Assembly: GCA_031285815.1 (NCBI GenBank) | Contig: JAITVM010000115.1 | Span: forward strand, 1 to 15,579 | Reading direction: 5' to 3' | Source of the DNA: Clostridiales bacterium | GTDB taxonomy: Bacteria; Bacillota; Clostridia; Lachnospirales; JAITVM01 | Length of the DNA: 15,579 bases | In this document: positions 6,568-14,348 of the stretch, piece by piece | How positions within the stretch are numbered: position 1 is the first letter of the stretch | How the letters are laid out: every line of letters starts with the position of its first letter | Position numbers and translations under genes: made by a program | The notes under the pieces: model-generated | What the model saw: only the letters and a program-made list of their open reading frames with translations | Database searches by the model: none | What the model was told of the DNA's origin: nothing

Positions 6568-9363
6568 TTAGAATATTTTTTGTAGCTCATAGTACATATT
6601 GCCGCCGGATACTTTGAACCGTAGCACCCTAAAATTATTATTAATTGCGCCTGATGAATCAAAAAGCCCGCCCAAATTAATATACCGGACGCCGTCCTTA
6701 ACTTCTATTGAACTGTTTTGGCCGGAGGCGGAGACCACAAAAATATTTTTGCCATTTTGGGCATGGCCGGCTAATATTTCATGGAACAGCTCAAATTCTT
6801 TTGGCTGTTTTAAACTAAAGGGGCTAATATCCATTTGGATAATAATATTTTTATTGCCACGGCCGGAAATATCTTTATCAATATTTTGCCATTGCTCTAA
6901 GTTTGACCTATATAAATAACCATCCTTAGAAGACATTAGCGCAAACCCTGTATCACCTTCAGAATAATAGCCATATTGGCTGCCCCTTTTTAATGTCGGT
7001 ACACCAAAATTGCCGGCATAATCATTTTCGCCAACAAGCAGCGCCTTTTGCGCATTAGCTGAAATGCTGGCAACAGCCTTGTTTTGTATGTCCAAATAAT
7101 TAATTGGTTTATTAGCGGCCGTAATATTTCCGATGGCTGTAATGAGTGTGCCCTCCATGCCGGATAGGTTACGGTTTAAGCTGTCCAAATAAACACTGTT
7201 TTCCGGGTGGGGCAAATGCTCGTTATAATAAACATCGCCCATAAGCTGGTCAATATAAATTGTACTGCTTATTTCTTTTGCAGTATTTACAGAGGCTAAA
7301 TAAACCCGCTCCAAGTATATTGGGTACTTAACTGTAGAAGGTATTTGGGCGGACACTTCTTTTTCGCCGGCCCAGTCTATTTCTTTAGCCAGGTCTAAAA
7401 TATATTCTGTCCTATTTGCGTCAACAATTTTTGCGCGTAGCCAATTTTTAGAGTTATCACCAAAAACGCTGAGCTTGATGGCTGAAGGGTCGTCTTTTAG
7501 CGGCAGGCCGCCTTCAAAAACTATATAAGCCGCCTGTGTTTTTTCAGAAACAGGGAATTTATAGTTAAGTGCTATCGAAACGCCGCCATCTTTTACATAT
7601 TCCTTTGCGTGAAAAGCCGAGCCGGTAATAGTAGATTTATCTGACGAATCAAAAATAAATTTGCCTACGTCGTCGAGGGGCGAAAGGCGTACAGTTTTTT
7701 TGCCCACAGAAACATCTATATAATATACAATGCTATTAAACGAAACTTTTATATAGCCGTTGCCGTTTCTGGCGGCTGTAAACACATTGCCTTCCACTTT
7801 GCCTAAATCAGGCGGGTAAAGCTCATATTTTAGGTTTTCGGATATTTTAACCGTATTGCCGTTTGTAGATTTAGCGTTGCAGTATATCTCCGCGCCCCCG
7901 CCAATTTCAGCCCTTATACTGGTATAGTTAGGGATAAGCGAAGAGATGTCGTGGCATTCTATTATTTTTTCAGCAACAAGCCCGTTATATTCTGCCCTTA
8001 ATGTAATTTTGCCCAAAGCCTGCGGATAAAAGGCATTGTTTATAATCTGGGAGCCTTGGCTATTGGTTGAGAGGGTAACTTGGCTTTGGCCTATATCAAC
8101 TTTATTTAGGTATTCGTCGTAGGCTTCTACTGAAAACGGTAAACCGGAGCCTTTTATAGCGCTATCTTCAGATTTAATTTTTATTGAATGGATTGCCCCG
8201 CTTGCGGATTTATTATAAACACCGACCGCGTTTATGACCTTCCGCTCAAAGCCTTCAGACGGGGTATTTTGAACCGAGGCCTTATCTTCGCCGGGGTTTT
8301 TTGCAAGTATGGTAGAAGACCCGCCGCCGTCTAAGTGCATTGCCTCATAAGCGCCGATTTTTTGCATGATTGACGCCAGTTCTTCATGGGTTGCGCCAAT
8401 ACTATGCGAGCGCCCGTCTACTACCACAAGGTAGATTTCGCTGCCATCCTTGTTAATACCGATAGCTGTGCGGGGCTGCCTGCCGGTTATATGAAAGCCG
8501 CCATCTGCAGCTAATTTTCCGGCGGAAAGCAGCTTGCCGCCGCCGCCCACTAAAGTTTCTATTTTTTCATAATCTATGTTGGCATTAATTTTGATTTCAG
8601 CACTGTCGCCCACCTTTACAACTGTCCGGATATAATCAATAGATTTGTCTGATATTAAAATTACATACCCGTTTGGCGGGATGTTAACTGTTTCGCCTTT
8701 TTGGGAGATATAAGTAACAGCGTTGTTTTCTACAACGATTTTTGTGACGTTAGGGAATTTCAGGTCAACAGGGCTGGTGTTGCTCATTGCCTTCCCATCA
8801 ATATAGATTGGGTATGCTATCTCCGGGTATTTGTTCATATAATGGACCTTAATATTTTCTGCCCCATTATTTATAAAATTAATATCTGTCTTAATATAAT
8901 CTATGAAAGGGCTGCCGTCGCTGGTAAGGCAAAACGCCGCATATTCGTTTTTGTTCAAATTATTTAAATTATCTGTGGCGATTACCCCCCCTTCGTTTAC
9001 AATTGCGCCCTGTGCAGTTGAATGCGTACCATTTAAAACAAAGAAGTCACCGTTGACGCCGCCTATTGCGCCTGCTTCAGAATTTATTAGTTCTGAAGAC
9101 GGTTCTTTTAGCCCATAATCTTTATTGGACGTTTTATTTTTAATTTTTATATTAGGGTCTTTTGTTGGGACTTTAATAATATGTATGTCCCGCAAGCCGT
9201 CACTTGTAACCTGCCTTGTTTTAGAATATGTTACGCCTTTAGATATATCTTCTATTGTAGGCCTTTCATATAGTAAGTACCCTGCGTTTATTTTATAGCT
9301 GTTGGTAAAAATAACAGCAGAGAAAACCGCTAATGCGGATATAGACTTAATAATTTTTTTCAT
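6568..9363 (-). CDS. secreted phosphodiester glycosidase (NAGPA) family protein (931 aa)
   Basis: The start at 9363 (MKKIIKSISALAVFSAVIF) gives a good signal peptide and has GGGGGGC just upstream; an ATG at 9384 overlapping the previous stop is the alternative. Residues about 88-385 are the NAGPA domain: GGVNGDFF (102-109), RTAIGI (298-303) and HLDGGGSST (343-351) followed by RKVINAVGVYN are its hallmark motifs. This family cleaves or binds sugar phosphodiesters, by analogy with the enzyme that uncovers mannose-6-phosphate and with proteins of bacterial exopolysaccharide gene sets. Residues about 390-550 look like Ig-like (Big-type) repeats, 560-700 like a jelly-roll binding module. The last 220 (ITAIGNITAANKPINYLD, then LLVGENDYAG and FVVSASGQ) resemble a degenerate metallophosphatase fold. 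The likely target is cell-wall or envelope glycan; the substrate is unknown. Confidence 0.85.
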   Translation of the reverse strand: MKKIIKSISALAVFSAVIFTNSYKINAGYLLYERPTIEDISKGVTYSKTRQVTSDGLRDIHIIKVPTKDPNIKIKNKTSNKDYGLKEPSSELINSEAGAIGGVNGDFFVLNGTHSTAQGAIVNEGGVIATDNLNNLNKNEYAAFCLTSDGSPFIDYIKTDINFINNGAENIKVHYMNKYPEIAYPIYIDGKAMSNTSPVDLKFPNVTKIVVENNAVTYISQKGETVNIPPNGYVILISDKSIDYIRTVVKVGDSAEIKINANIDYEKIETLVGGGGKLLSAGKLAADGGFHITGRQPRTAIGINKDGSEIYLVVVDGRSHSIGATHEELASIMQKIGAYEAMHLDGGGSSTILAKNPGEDKASVQNTPSEGFERKVINAVGVYNKSASGAIHSIKIKSEDSAIKGSGLPFSVEAYDEYLNKVDIGQSQVTLSTNSQGSQIINNAFYPQALGKITLRAEYNGLVAEKIIECHDISSLIPNYTSIRAEIGGGAEIYCNAKSTNGNTVKISENLKYELYPPDLGKVEGNVFTAARNGNGYIKVSFNSIVYYIDVSVGKKTVRLSPLDDVGKFIFDSSDKSTITGSAFHAKEYVKDGGVSIALNYKFPVSEKTQAAYIVFEGGLPLKDDPSAIKLSVFGDNSKNWLRAKIVDANRTEYILDLAKEIDWAGEKEVSAQIPSTVKYPIYLERVYLASVNTAKEISSTIYIDQLMGDVYYNEHLPHPENSVYLDSLNRNLSGMEGTLITAIGNITAANKPINYLDIQNKAVASISANAQKALLVGENDYAGNFGVPTLKRGSQYGYYSEGDTGFALMSSKDGYLYRSNLEQWQNIDKDISGRGNKNIIIQMDISPFSLKQPKEFELFHEILAGHAQNGKNIFVVSASGQNSSIEVKDGVRYINLGGLFDSSGAINNNFRVLRFKVSGGNMYYELQKIF

Positions 9364-9380
9364 AGTGCCCCCCACTAATC

Positions 9381-9905
9381 TCATCTAACTTGATAATCGC
9401 CTTTAACTAAAAACCAGCAATTTGATATAGGTATAACGCCCCTGCCGTCATCCCGCGGGATAACTAAATAATGGTTTTTAGTGACAGCTTCGCCATTAGC
9501 CAAATCTTTTCCGGAAGTCAGGTCAGAAACCCCGTTCTCGGTTTTTGAATAAGCAAACGCCCGCCCTGTACGCAATATAATTTCTGTGCCCTCCATACCA
9601 ATTAGGTAGCTGCCTTTTTTTACTTCAACAGGGGTGAAATTAGCCTTTAACCCTTCCTCATATTCCAGCCTGGCCATAATATCAGTTATTATATCTTCAG
9701 TATCAATTTCCCCATAATCAATTGGTACCACCCCGCCGGCGTCATGGATTGTTGACATTAATTCATCGAATTTCCCGTCAACATAGCTTTTAGAAACCAA
9801 TGGGTCCGATTCGGAACCCGGGGCGGTGCTTGACGCAAGTGCTGTTGTCAATGCGGCGCCTAAAAAAATTGCCGCAAGCGGATATGCTTTTTTTATACCC
9901 TTCAA
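9381..9905 (-). CDS. small secreted protein of unknown function, partner of the NAGPA protein (174 aa)
   Basis: The start is a TTG at 9905 with AGGAGGG 6 nt upstream. A signal peptide follows (IKKAYPLAAIFLGAALTTALA, cleavage probably before SSTAPG). The mature part has SKSYVDGKFDELMSTIHDAG (about 38-57) and then a compact region with GSYLIGMEGTEIILRTGRA, LTSGKDLANGE and HYLVIPRDDGRG, ending FLVKGDYQVR. I have a memory of similar unannotated clostridial exported proteins carrying the EGTEIILR and PRDDGRG patterns, but no function. Its TGA overlaps an ATG of the next gene, and the preferred start there is 18 nt on, so the two are cotranscribed and probably work together at the cell surface. Confidence 0.85.
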   Translation of the reverse strand: MKGIKKAYPLAAIFLGAALTTALASSTAPGSESDPLVSKSYVDGKFDELMSTIHDAGGVVPIDYGEIDTEDIITDIMARLEYEEGLKANFTPVEVKKGSYLIGMEGTEIILRTGRAFAYSKTENGVSDLTSGKDLANGEAVTKNHYLVIPRDDGRGVIPISNCWFLVKGDYQVR

Positions 9906-9943
9906 AATATACCCTCCTCTTTAGTAAGATTACATTATTTACC

Positions 9944-10008
9944 GGTTGCTGAAATATACGTTTCTATCAGTAGAAAAGTATATTTTTTAAATATACTTTT
10001 CAATAACC
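9944..10008. repeat. nested palindromic element in the divergent control region
   Basis: The core is a perfect 12-bp inverted repeat, AAAAGTATATTT (9974-9985) with AAATATACTTTT (9989-10000), separated by 3 nt. Outer arms GGTTGCTGAAA (9944-9954) and TTTCAATAACC (9998-10008) match at 9 of 11 positions, and a further half-site, AAATATACGTTT, lies at 9952-9963. The element lies about 40-105 nt upstream of the TTG start of the secreted-protein operon. It looks like a set of binding sites for a dimeric regulator, or a cruciform-forming element. A minus-strand promoter-like pair (TTGAAA and TATACT) is embedded but with only 15-nt spacing. Confidence 0.5.
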
Positions 10009-10018
10009 TAAGCCAAAT

Positions 10019-10047
10019 AAAATTTGCCTAAGGAAGCAAATTTTTTT
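10019..10047. terminator. AT-rich stem-loop with T-run
   Basis: AAAATTTGC (10019-10027) pairs with GCAAATTTT (10036-10044) across an 8-nt loop, and the T-run continues to 10047. It lies between the nested palindrome and the second copy of the 18-bp repeat. It could end stray plus-strand transcription or be an RNA leader element. The stem is weak, so the terminator call is tentative. Confidence 0.3.
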
Positions 10048-10056
10048 GGCAAGCCG

Positions 10057-10074
10057 GTAGAAAAGTATATTTTT
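10057..10074 (+). repeat. second copy of an 18-bp repeat (first at 9970-9987)
   Basis: GTAGAAAAGTATATTTTT occurs identically at 9970-9987 and 10057-10074, 87 nt apart on the same strand. Each copy contains the half-site AAAAGTATATTT of the palindrome. Two spaced operator copies between divergent genes are typical of a looping or cooperative regulator. Together with the stem-loop and the candidate promoter this is what I can see in the 335-bp gap 9906-10240. Confidence 0.5.
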
Positions 10075-10153
10075 AAATTATACCAAAAACCCGTTTATAT
10101 GACAATAAATTTTAAATCTGGCTTAGTGGCAGCAATGGGCAATTTCAGCATCC

Positions 10154-10183
10154 TTTACTTAAGGTTTGCAAGTAGGTTACAAT
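10154..10183 (+). promoter_or_regulatory. candidate sigma-A promoter of the repeat-protein/flagellin unit
   Basis: TTTACT (10154-10159) and TACAAT (10178-10183) are 18 nt apart, with four and five consensus matches. Transcription would start near 10190, about 50 nt before the ATG at 10241. I looked for a flagellar sigma-28 type promoter (TAAA, about 15 nt, GCCGATAA) here and before flagellin and found no good match. Confidence 0.4.
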
Positions 10184-10240
10184 ACAAATTTTGCTTATTA
10201 TTTAAATTTTTTATAATTCGATAAAAAATTAGGTGATAAT

Positions 10241-12550
10241 ATGACAAACCAGATAAATATAATTGACAATATTGGCGTAAACCCTACCAAAGTAAATAGC
10301 ATTAATAGCGGCCCCTATGTAGAAAATTTACTTGATGGGGCAGGGGGGCAGGCACTGCCTAATATAGGGAATGAAATTATTGCGGCCCCTTTAAGCATGC
10401 CACTGGAAAGCACAATGCGCGAGGGGCTTAGGGAAACCCGGGTATTGAGCAATATCCGCCGGGAATTATCAAATAGGTCTAACGCGGTTAATAATAATTT
10501 AATCAATTTTTTAAATAGGAATAACCTTTCAATTAATAAAATAGATTTGCCTATGCTGTTCCGCGCTATGCGCGAAAGTATCGGCACAAAAAGCAGTGTA
10601 GGCAGCGAAGGGGCGGAAAATTTAGCGGCAAAATATGATTCTTATTTTTATAGCCGGGACGAAAATTCCCGCCGGCGGGTGATTTCTGCATTGGCCGCCA
10701 ATAATGCGCCAATAAACCAGCGCACGGTCTCGTTTGCCGAAACTACCCTGGGGCAGGTTATGACGGCGCAAAATATTAACGACGGCGTTAGCTTCAATTT
10801 AATCCGGGAAAATATAGGGCTTAACCTCCGTAATATTTATACCGCTATTTTTTCAGGCACAGGTAGCGTTAATGCCAGCCCCAACAACCAAGCTGTTAAT
10901 GATGAAGTTGTTAATTTGTTAAAACGGCAGGGTATACCGGCAAGTGGCAGCAATATAGCTACGGCAAGGCAATTTGTTTTTAATTTTGTACCGGTTAACG
11001 GAGCTAATATAAATAAATATAACTACCTGCAAAACTTGCGGCAAAACATAGATACCGGGAGGGTTTTAAATTTTGCTGTGGGCAAGTTTCTAGCCGGGGG
11101 CGAAAGCAATGAAACCCCTATTTATATAAACGGGTATGGGAATGCCCCGGCTGGCGCAAGGGAATTTATCCCGGAATTAATGGTGATGTCCGCGCCAATA
11201 GATAGGCGGTCTTTAAACATAATGCGTGATATATTTAATAATATGCGCGGGGTGCCATATAGCAAGGTATTAAACAGGGATTTTACCCTGGGCGAAATTG
11301 TAAATTATACAGATAACACAAATTATGAATTATTGGATAACCAGAACAGCTTACGCAGTTTGGGTTTTGAAAATACAAGGTTAAACAACTATGCCTATAA
11401 TGCGCTCGCCATGAACAATTTACCGGTTACCGCGCAAAATATTATTAATGTGAAGATTATAAACCGGATGATGTATAGCCTTGGCCGGGCTGAGTCGGCA
11501 TATGTATTATATCGTGGCGCCTCGCCGCTCGATTTAAAAATGTCCGCGTTAATGGGCTATATAAATGATTATAGAAGGGGCTATGGGGTTAGCCCCAGTG
11601 AAGCAATTTTAGCTAATGGCCCCCAAAGCGGCACGGATAGCGGGGGCTTTAATAACGCATTATATTATGCAATAAATAGCCCAAACAATGGCGGCTTATT
11701 AAACATTAGGAACCTGAGGGCCCAAGATATTTTAGATTTTTATAATGGGTATGATTTTTCTGGTGGAAATAATAATGAAGAAGGGTTTTATCAAAGCCAA
11801 AGCTATTTAAACCAGATGTATCTGGAACAATTGGCTACCCAAAGCGCAAATTTAAATTATAGCCAAAACTTTTATAGCACACCGGTTGAAGAATTAATAT
11901 ACAACCAGCAGCCAGCCAATAACTACAATAACAGCACAAATGATGCCAGTATCAATTATCTAAACCAAATCCTAAAGACAAACCCCCATACAATTTTATG
12001 GATGCAGGCTAATGGGGTGCCCCTTAGCCTAGAAAATATCTATTTATCCCAAAACTATGAAAAGAATATGTTAGCCGATGCCATTAATGAGGCCCCACCT
12101 GTGAGGTCAGCATATGTTGGCGGTGATTTAGGGGCTTTTGAAAATGGCAAAGGTACCGGGAATATGTTAAGGGATGCTTATTCGTATATCGAATCATTAA
12201 AGAAAACAAAACAAAATGTAGCGGATATCAAACAAATGAACAAAATCCAAAAATTAATTTTCTTCCAGGATAAATTAAATGGGGGCATGGTAAACGTACC
12301 TGTAAAAGCAGGGGGCTCTGTGAGCAATTTAAATATTTCGCCATTTAGGGGCGGGTATTTAGTAAATATAGGCTCTAAAAATTTTAGCGGCGTAGATTTT
12401 TATATCAGCCCAGATAGCAGCAATATAAATATATATTCGAAATCAGCGGCAAAATTGCATTTTATAAAAGATAATATCGAGGGCTTGCAAAAATATTTTG
12501 CGGAAGAAGGTTTTGAGGCAGGGGAAATAAATTTTATGGTAAGAAGGTGA
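10241..12550 (+). CDS. Asn-rich repeat protein with FliK-like C-terminus, probable flagellar protein (769 aa)
   Basis: The ATG is preceded by AGGTGAT. There is no signal peptide. A short pattern recurs, roughly hydrophobic helix, N/R/Q-N/G-x-P, then an N-I helix: LINFLNRNNLSINKIDL (88-104), SALAANNAPINQ (149-160), LLKRQGIPASGSNIATAR (226-243), LMVMSAPIDRRSLNIM (313-328), ALAMNNLPVTAQNI (388-401) and WMQANGVPLSLENI (587-600). The last 100 residues (from about 667) alternate strands and end HFIKDNIEGLQKYFAEEGFE and EINFMVRR. That recalls the C-terminal domain of flagellar hook-length protein FliK. From memory it resembles the clostridial DUF6240 flagellar-locus proteins; this is unverified. It sits immediately ahead of flagellin in the same direction, which supports a flagellar role. 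A purely structural or regulatory protein is the alternative. Confidence 0.75.
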   Translation: MTNQINIIDNIGVNPTKVNSINSGPYVENLLDGAGGQALPNIGNEIIAAPLSMPLESTMREGLRETRVLSNIRRELSNRSNAVNNNLINFLNRNNLSINKIDLPMLFRAMRESIGTKSSVGSEGAENLAAKYDSYFYSRDENSRRRVISALAANNAPINQRTVSFAETTLGQVMTAQNINDGVSFNLIRENIGLNLRNIYTAIFSGTGSVNASPNNQAVNDEVVNLLKRQGIPASGSNIATARQFVFNFVPVNGANINKYNYLQNLRQNIDTGRVLNFAVGKFLAGGESNETPIYINGYGNAPAGAREFIPELMVMSAPIDRRSLNIMRDIFNNMRGVPYSKVLNRDFTLGEIVNYTDNTNYELLDNQNSLRSLGFENTRLNNYAYNALAMNNLPVTAQNIINVKIINRMMYSLGRAESAYVLYRGASPLDLKMSALMGYINDYRRGYGVSPSEAILANGPQSGTDSGGFNNALYYAINSPNNGGLLNIRNLRAQDILDFYNGYDFSGGNNNEEGFYQSQSYLNQMYLEQLATQSANLNYSQNFYSTPVEELIYNQQPANNYNNSTNDASINYLNQILKTNPHTILWMQANGVPLSLENIYLSQNYEKNMLADAINEAPPVRSAYVGGDLGAFENGKGTGNMLRDAYSYIESLKKTKQNVADIKQMNKIQKLIFFQDKLNGGMVNVPVKAGGSVSNLNISPFRGGYLVNIGSKNFSGVDFYISPDSSNINIYSKSAAKLHFIKDNIEGLQKYFAEEGFEAGEINFMVRR

Positions 12551-12554
12551 GGTT

Positions 12555-12650
12555 GTGGCGGTGCCTAAAAATATAACAGGGGCAATAGCGGCAATAGTGA
12601 AATTTATAGATGAAAAGGAATCGGGTGGAGTTAAGGATGAGGATAAATAA
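12555..12650 (+). CDS. possible 31-aa microprotein between the repeat protein and flagellin
   Basis: A GTG at 12555 lies 4 nt after the previous stop, with AAGGTG five nt upstream, and opens 31 codons to TAA at 12648-12650. The peptide starts MAVPKNITGAIAAIVKFID and continues with a lysine/glutamate/aspartate-rich tail ending KDEDK. The front would form an amphipathic helix. The reading frame overlaps the flagellin start by 14 nt, so ribosomes could be handed from the repeat protein to flagellin through it. I do not recognise it. It may be a real small flagellar factor or just a coupling leader; the good ribosome binding site argues against pure chance. Confidence 0.4.
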   Translation: MAVPKNITGAIAAIVKFIDEKESGGVKDEDK

Positions 12651-14079
12651 TAATATTATGGCGCTACAGAGCTATACCAGCGCCAAACGTGTGGATAGCC
12701 GTATACTTAAGCATGCCATGAGGCTATCCAGCGGGTCAAGGATAGCTTCTTCAAAAGACGATGCCGCAGGCTTGGCGATTGCCAATACGATTTCAAACCA
12801 GGTCCGGGGCATTGACATGGCGAACAGGAATTCATTAGACGCTGCATCTTTACTGCAGACAGCAGACGGCGCGTTAGGGGAAATTAACAATATACTTAAT
12901 AAAATAAGGGAGCTGTCAGTAGAAGCGGCGAATGGTGTCTTAACGGATTCGGACCGTGAAAAAATCCAGTCTGAAGTAAATTCGCTTTTGACCGAAATTG
13001 ACCAGATGTCAACCCGCACAGAATATAATAGGATAAAATTATTAGATGGGGGCTTATCCAGCGTAGCATTCGCAAATAATGATTCTATGTTTGATGTGGT
13101 GGGTATTTCAGGTTTTTCTGATGATGGGGTTATTGATTTTAAAATAACAAAAGCAGGGGTGCCCGCAAAAATTTCAAGTAGCGGGGTTTCCACCGGGGTT
13201 TCCGGAAATTTATTTATTAACGGCACCGGGGTAAATATTTTAGCTACAGATACGGAAGCGGTTATATTAGACAAGCTAAGCTATGCCGCAATGCTTAATA
13301 ATATCCACTTGGTGGCTGACGGGGCGGATGTGCATTTAATTACAGACAAAAGCGGCAGCGGCCAGTCGATAACTATTGCGATGGATAACCCGGATTTGGC
13401 AAATTCCCTTGGCTTTGTTGCGGGGTCGGTATCCGGTATTGATGCGGTTATTGATAATATAACGTTTACGGATAATTTAGGGGCACTTGATTCTAATTAT
13501 ACAAAAAATATTACTTACACAGCTGACGGCAATACAATAGTGTTTAGTAATGGCGAGGACAGGCTGGCTGTTAATGTGAAAACATTGCTGCTGGCTGACG
13601 GGGGCCTGGCCCTTGCCGATGGCACGGCTATTACAGACGCGGGGGTACTAGCATCAAGCATAAGCTTATCGGCTGATGTATATTCTGCGCCTTTTGTTGT
13701 ACAAATTGGGCAAAATAAAGATATGGAAATGGAAATTGTAATCCCTAAAATTAAAACGGGTACACTAGGCATAAGCGGCCTGCTGCTATCAACTGCCACA
13801 GAGGCCTCGGCTGCAATTATTACAGTAGATAACGCAATTGAATATCTGCTGAGGGTGCGCGGCGAATTGGGGGCATACCAAAACAGGCTGGAGTTTGTCA
13901 GCAGCACATTGGGGGTTAATTCTGTAACGGCGAGTGATTCGCTTAGCAGGATAATGGATTCTGATATGGCGGAGGAAATGACAAATTATACACAGGCCTC
14001 AGTAATATCCCAGGCGGCAATGAGCGTATTAGCCCAGGCTAACCAAAGGCCGCAGCAAATTTTGCAGCTGCTGCGCTAA
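12637..14079 (+). CDS. fliC/hag: flagellin (480 aa)
   Basis: The filament subunit, exported by the flagellar type III system and polymerised at the filament tip. I chose the ATG at 12637 because the product then begins MRINNNIMAL, the invariant flagellin start, with GTGGAG six nt upstream; the ATG at 12610 would add nine unlikely residues. Residues 1 to about 140 are the N-terminal D0/D1 helices (LSSGSRIASSKDDAAGLAIA, LQTADGALGEINNILNKIRE). The C-terminal 85 or so are the matching C-terminal helices, ending SVLAQANQRPQQILQLLR. The variable part (about 145-395) is longer than in minimal flagellins and contains a segment like the flagellin hook IN motif, GNLFINGTGVNIL followed by a Thr/Asp turn and LITDKSGSGQSI. 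A strand pattern like FVVQIGQNKDMEMEI precedes the C-terminal helices. No other classical flagellar gene is visible. Confidence 0.97.
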   Translation: MRINNNIMALQSYTSAKRVDSRILKHAMRLSSGSRIASSKDDAAGLAIANTISNQVRGIDMANRNSLDAASLLQTADGALGEINNILNKIRELSVEAANGVLTDSDREKIQSEVNSLLTEIDQMSTRTEYNRIKLLDGGLSSVAFANNDSMFDVVGISGFSDDGVIDFKITKAGVPAKISSSGVSTGVSGNLFINGTGVNILATDTEAVILDKLSYAAMLNNIHLVADGADVHLITDKSGSGQSITIAMDNPDLANSLGFVAGSVSGIDAVIDNITFTDNLGALDSNYTKNITYTADGNTIVFSNGEDRLAVNVKTLLLADGGLALADGTAITDAGVLASSISLSADVYSAPFVVQIGQNKDMEMEIVIPKIKTGTLGISGLLLSTATEASAAIITVDNAIEYLLRVRGELGAYQNRLEFVSSTLGVNSVTASDSLSRIMDSDMAEEMTNYTQASVISQAAMSVLAQANQRPQQILQLLR

Positions 14080-14142
14080 TGGGGGCCAACTTTATAAATA
14101 TATAACATATGGTTGTTTATATATGGGGGCCATGGTTAGCTA

Positions 14143-14171
14143 TTGACATTAAATAATATATAGGTTATATA
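14143..14171 (+). promoter_or_regulatory. near-consensus promoter after flagellin
   Basis: TTGACA (14143-14148) is a perfect -35 box. With a 17-nt spacer it is followed by TATATA (14166-14171). Transcription would start near 14178, right at a stem-loop, and run toward the 3' end of the lyase gene on the other strand. No protein gene lies downstream on this strand within the window, so the transcript may be a regulatory RNA. Confidence 0.5.
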
Positions 14172-14175
14172 TAAT

Positions 14176-14211
14176 TAGGGTTAGTAACCTTATTTTAAGA
14201 TACTAACCCTA
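14176..14211 (+). ncRNA. stem-loop, possible 5' end of a small RNA
   Basis: TAGGGTTAGTA (14176-14186) and TACTAACCCTA (14201-14211) form a perfect 11-bp stem with a 14-nt loop. An alternative small hairpin, GGTTAGTAACC (14179-14189), competes for the same left arm. The stem starts where the promoter at 14143 predicts the transcript to begin. It lacks a T-run on either side, so a simple terminator for flagellin is less likely. The RNA extent is unknown; the remaining sequence to 14348 has no convincing ORF or terminator. Confidence 0.35.
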
Positions 14212-14348
14212 TCGTTATTGAAGAAGGCCTTGCTTACAGAAATAGCCACATATTTTCGGTTATTTTTTACGGAATTGCAAGTTAACCTGATTTTTTGAGG
14301 AAGCCAGTTTGTACTTGCTGTTTTCCGTTGACTATCCGCAAGAGGCTG

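Noticed and set aside
9974..10003. TTGAAA and TATACT inside the palindrome as a minus-strand promoter
   Set aside because: The spacing is 15 nt, shorter than the usual 16-18, and both boxes are produced by the palindrome itself.
12672..13274. Long open frame (200 codons) antisense to flagellin
   Set aside because: It is a shadow of the flagellin coding frame: no ribosome binding site, composition explained by the opposite strand, and flagellin is certain.
14079..14132. Ten-base direct repeat ATGGGGGCCA at 14079-14088 and 14123-14132
   Set aside because: It occurs only twice, is short, and one copy touches the flagellin stop; no structure or function follows from it.
14218..14298. TTG-started 26-aa frame after flagellin
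   Set aside because: There is no ribosome binding site before it, and the start would be a rare codon within a likely non-coding RNA.
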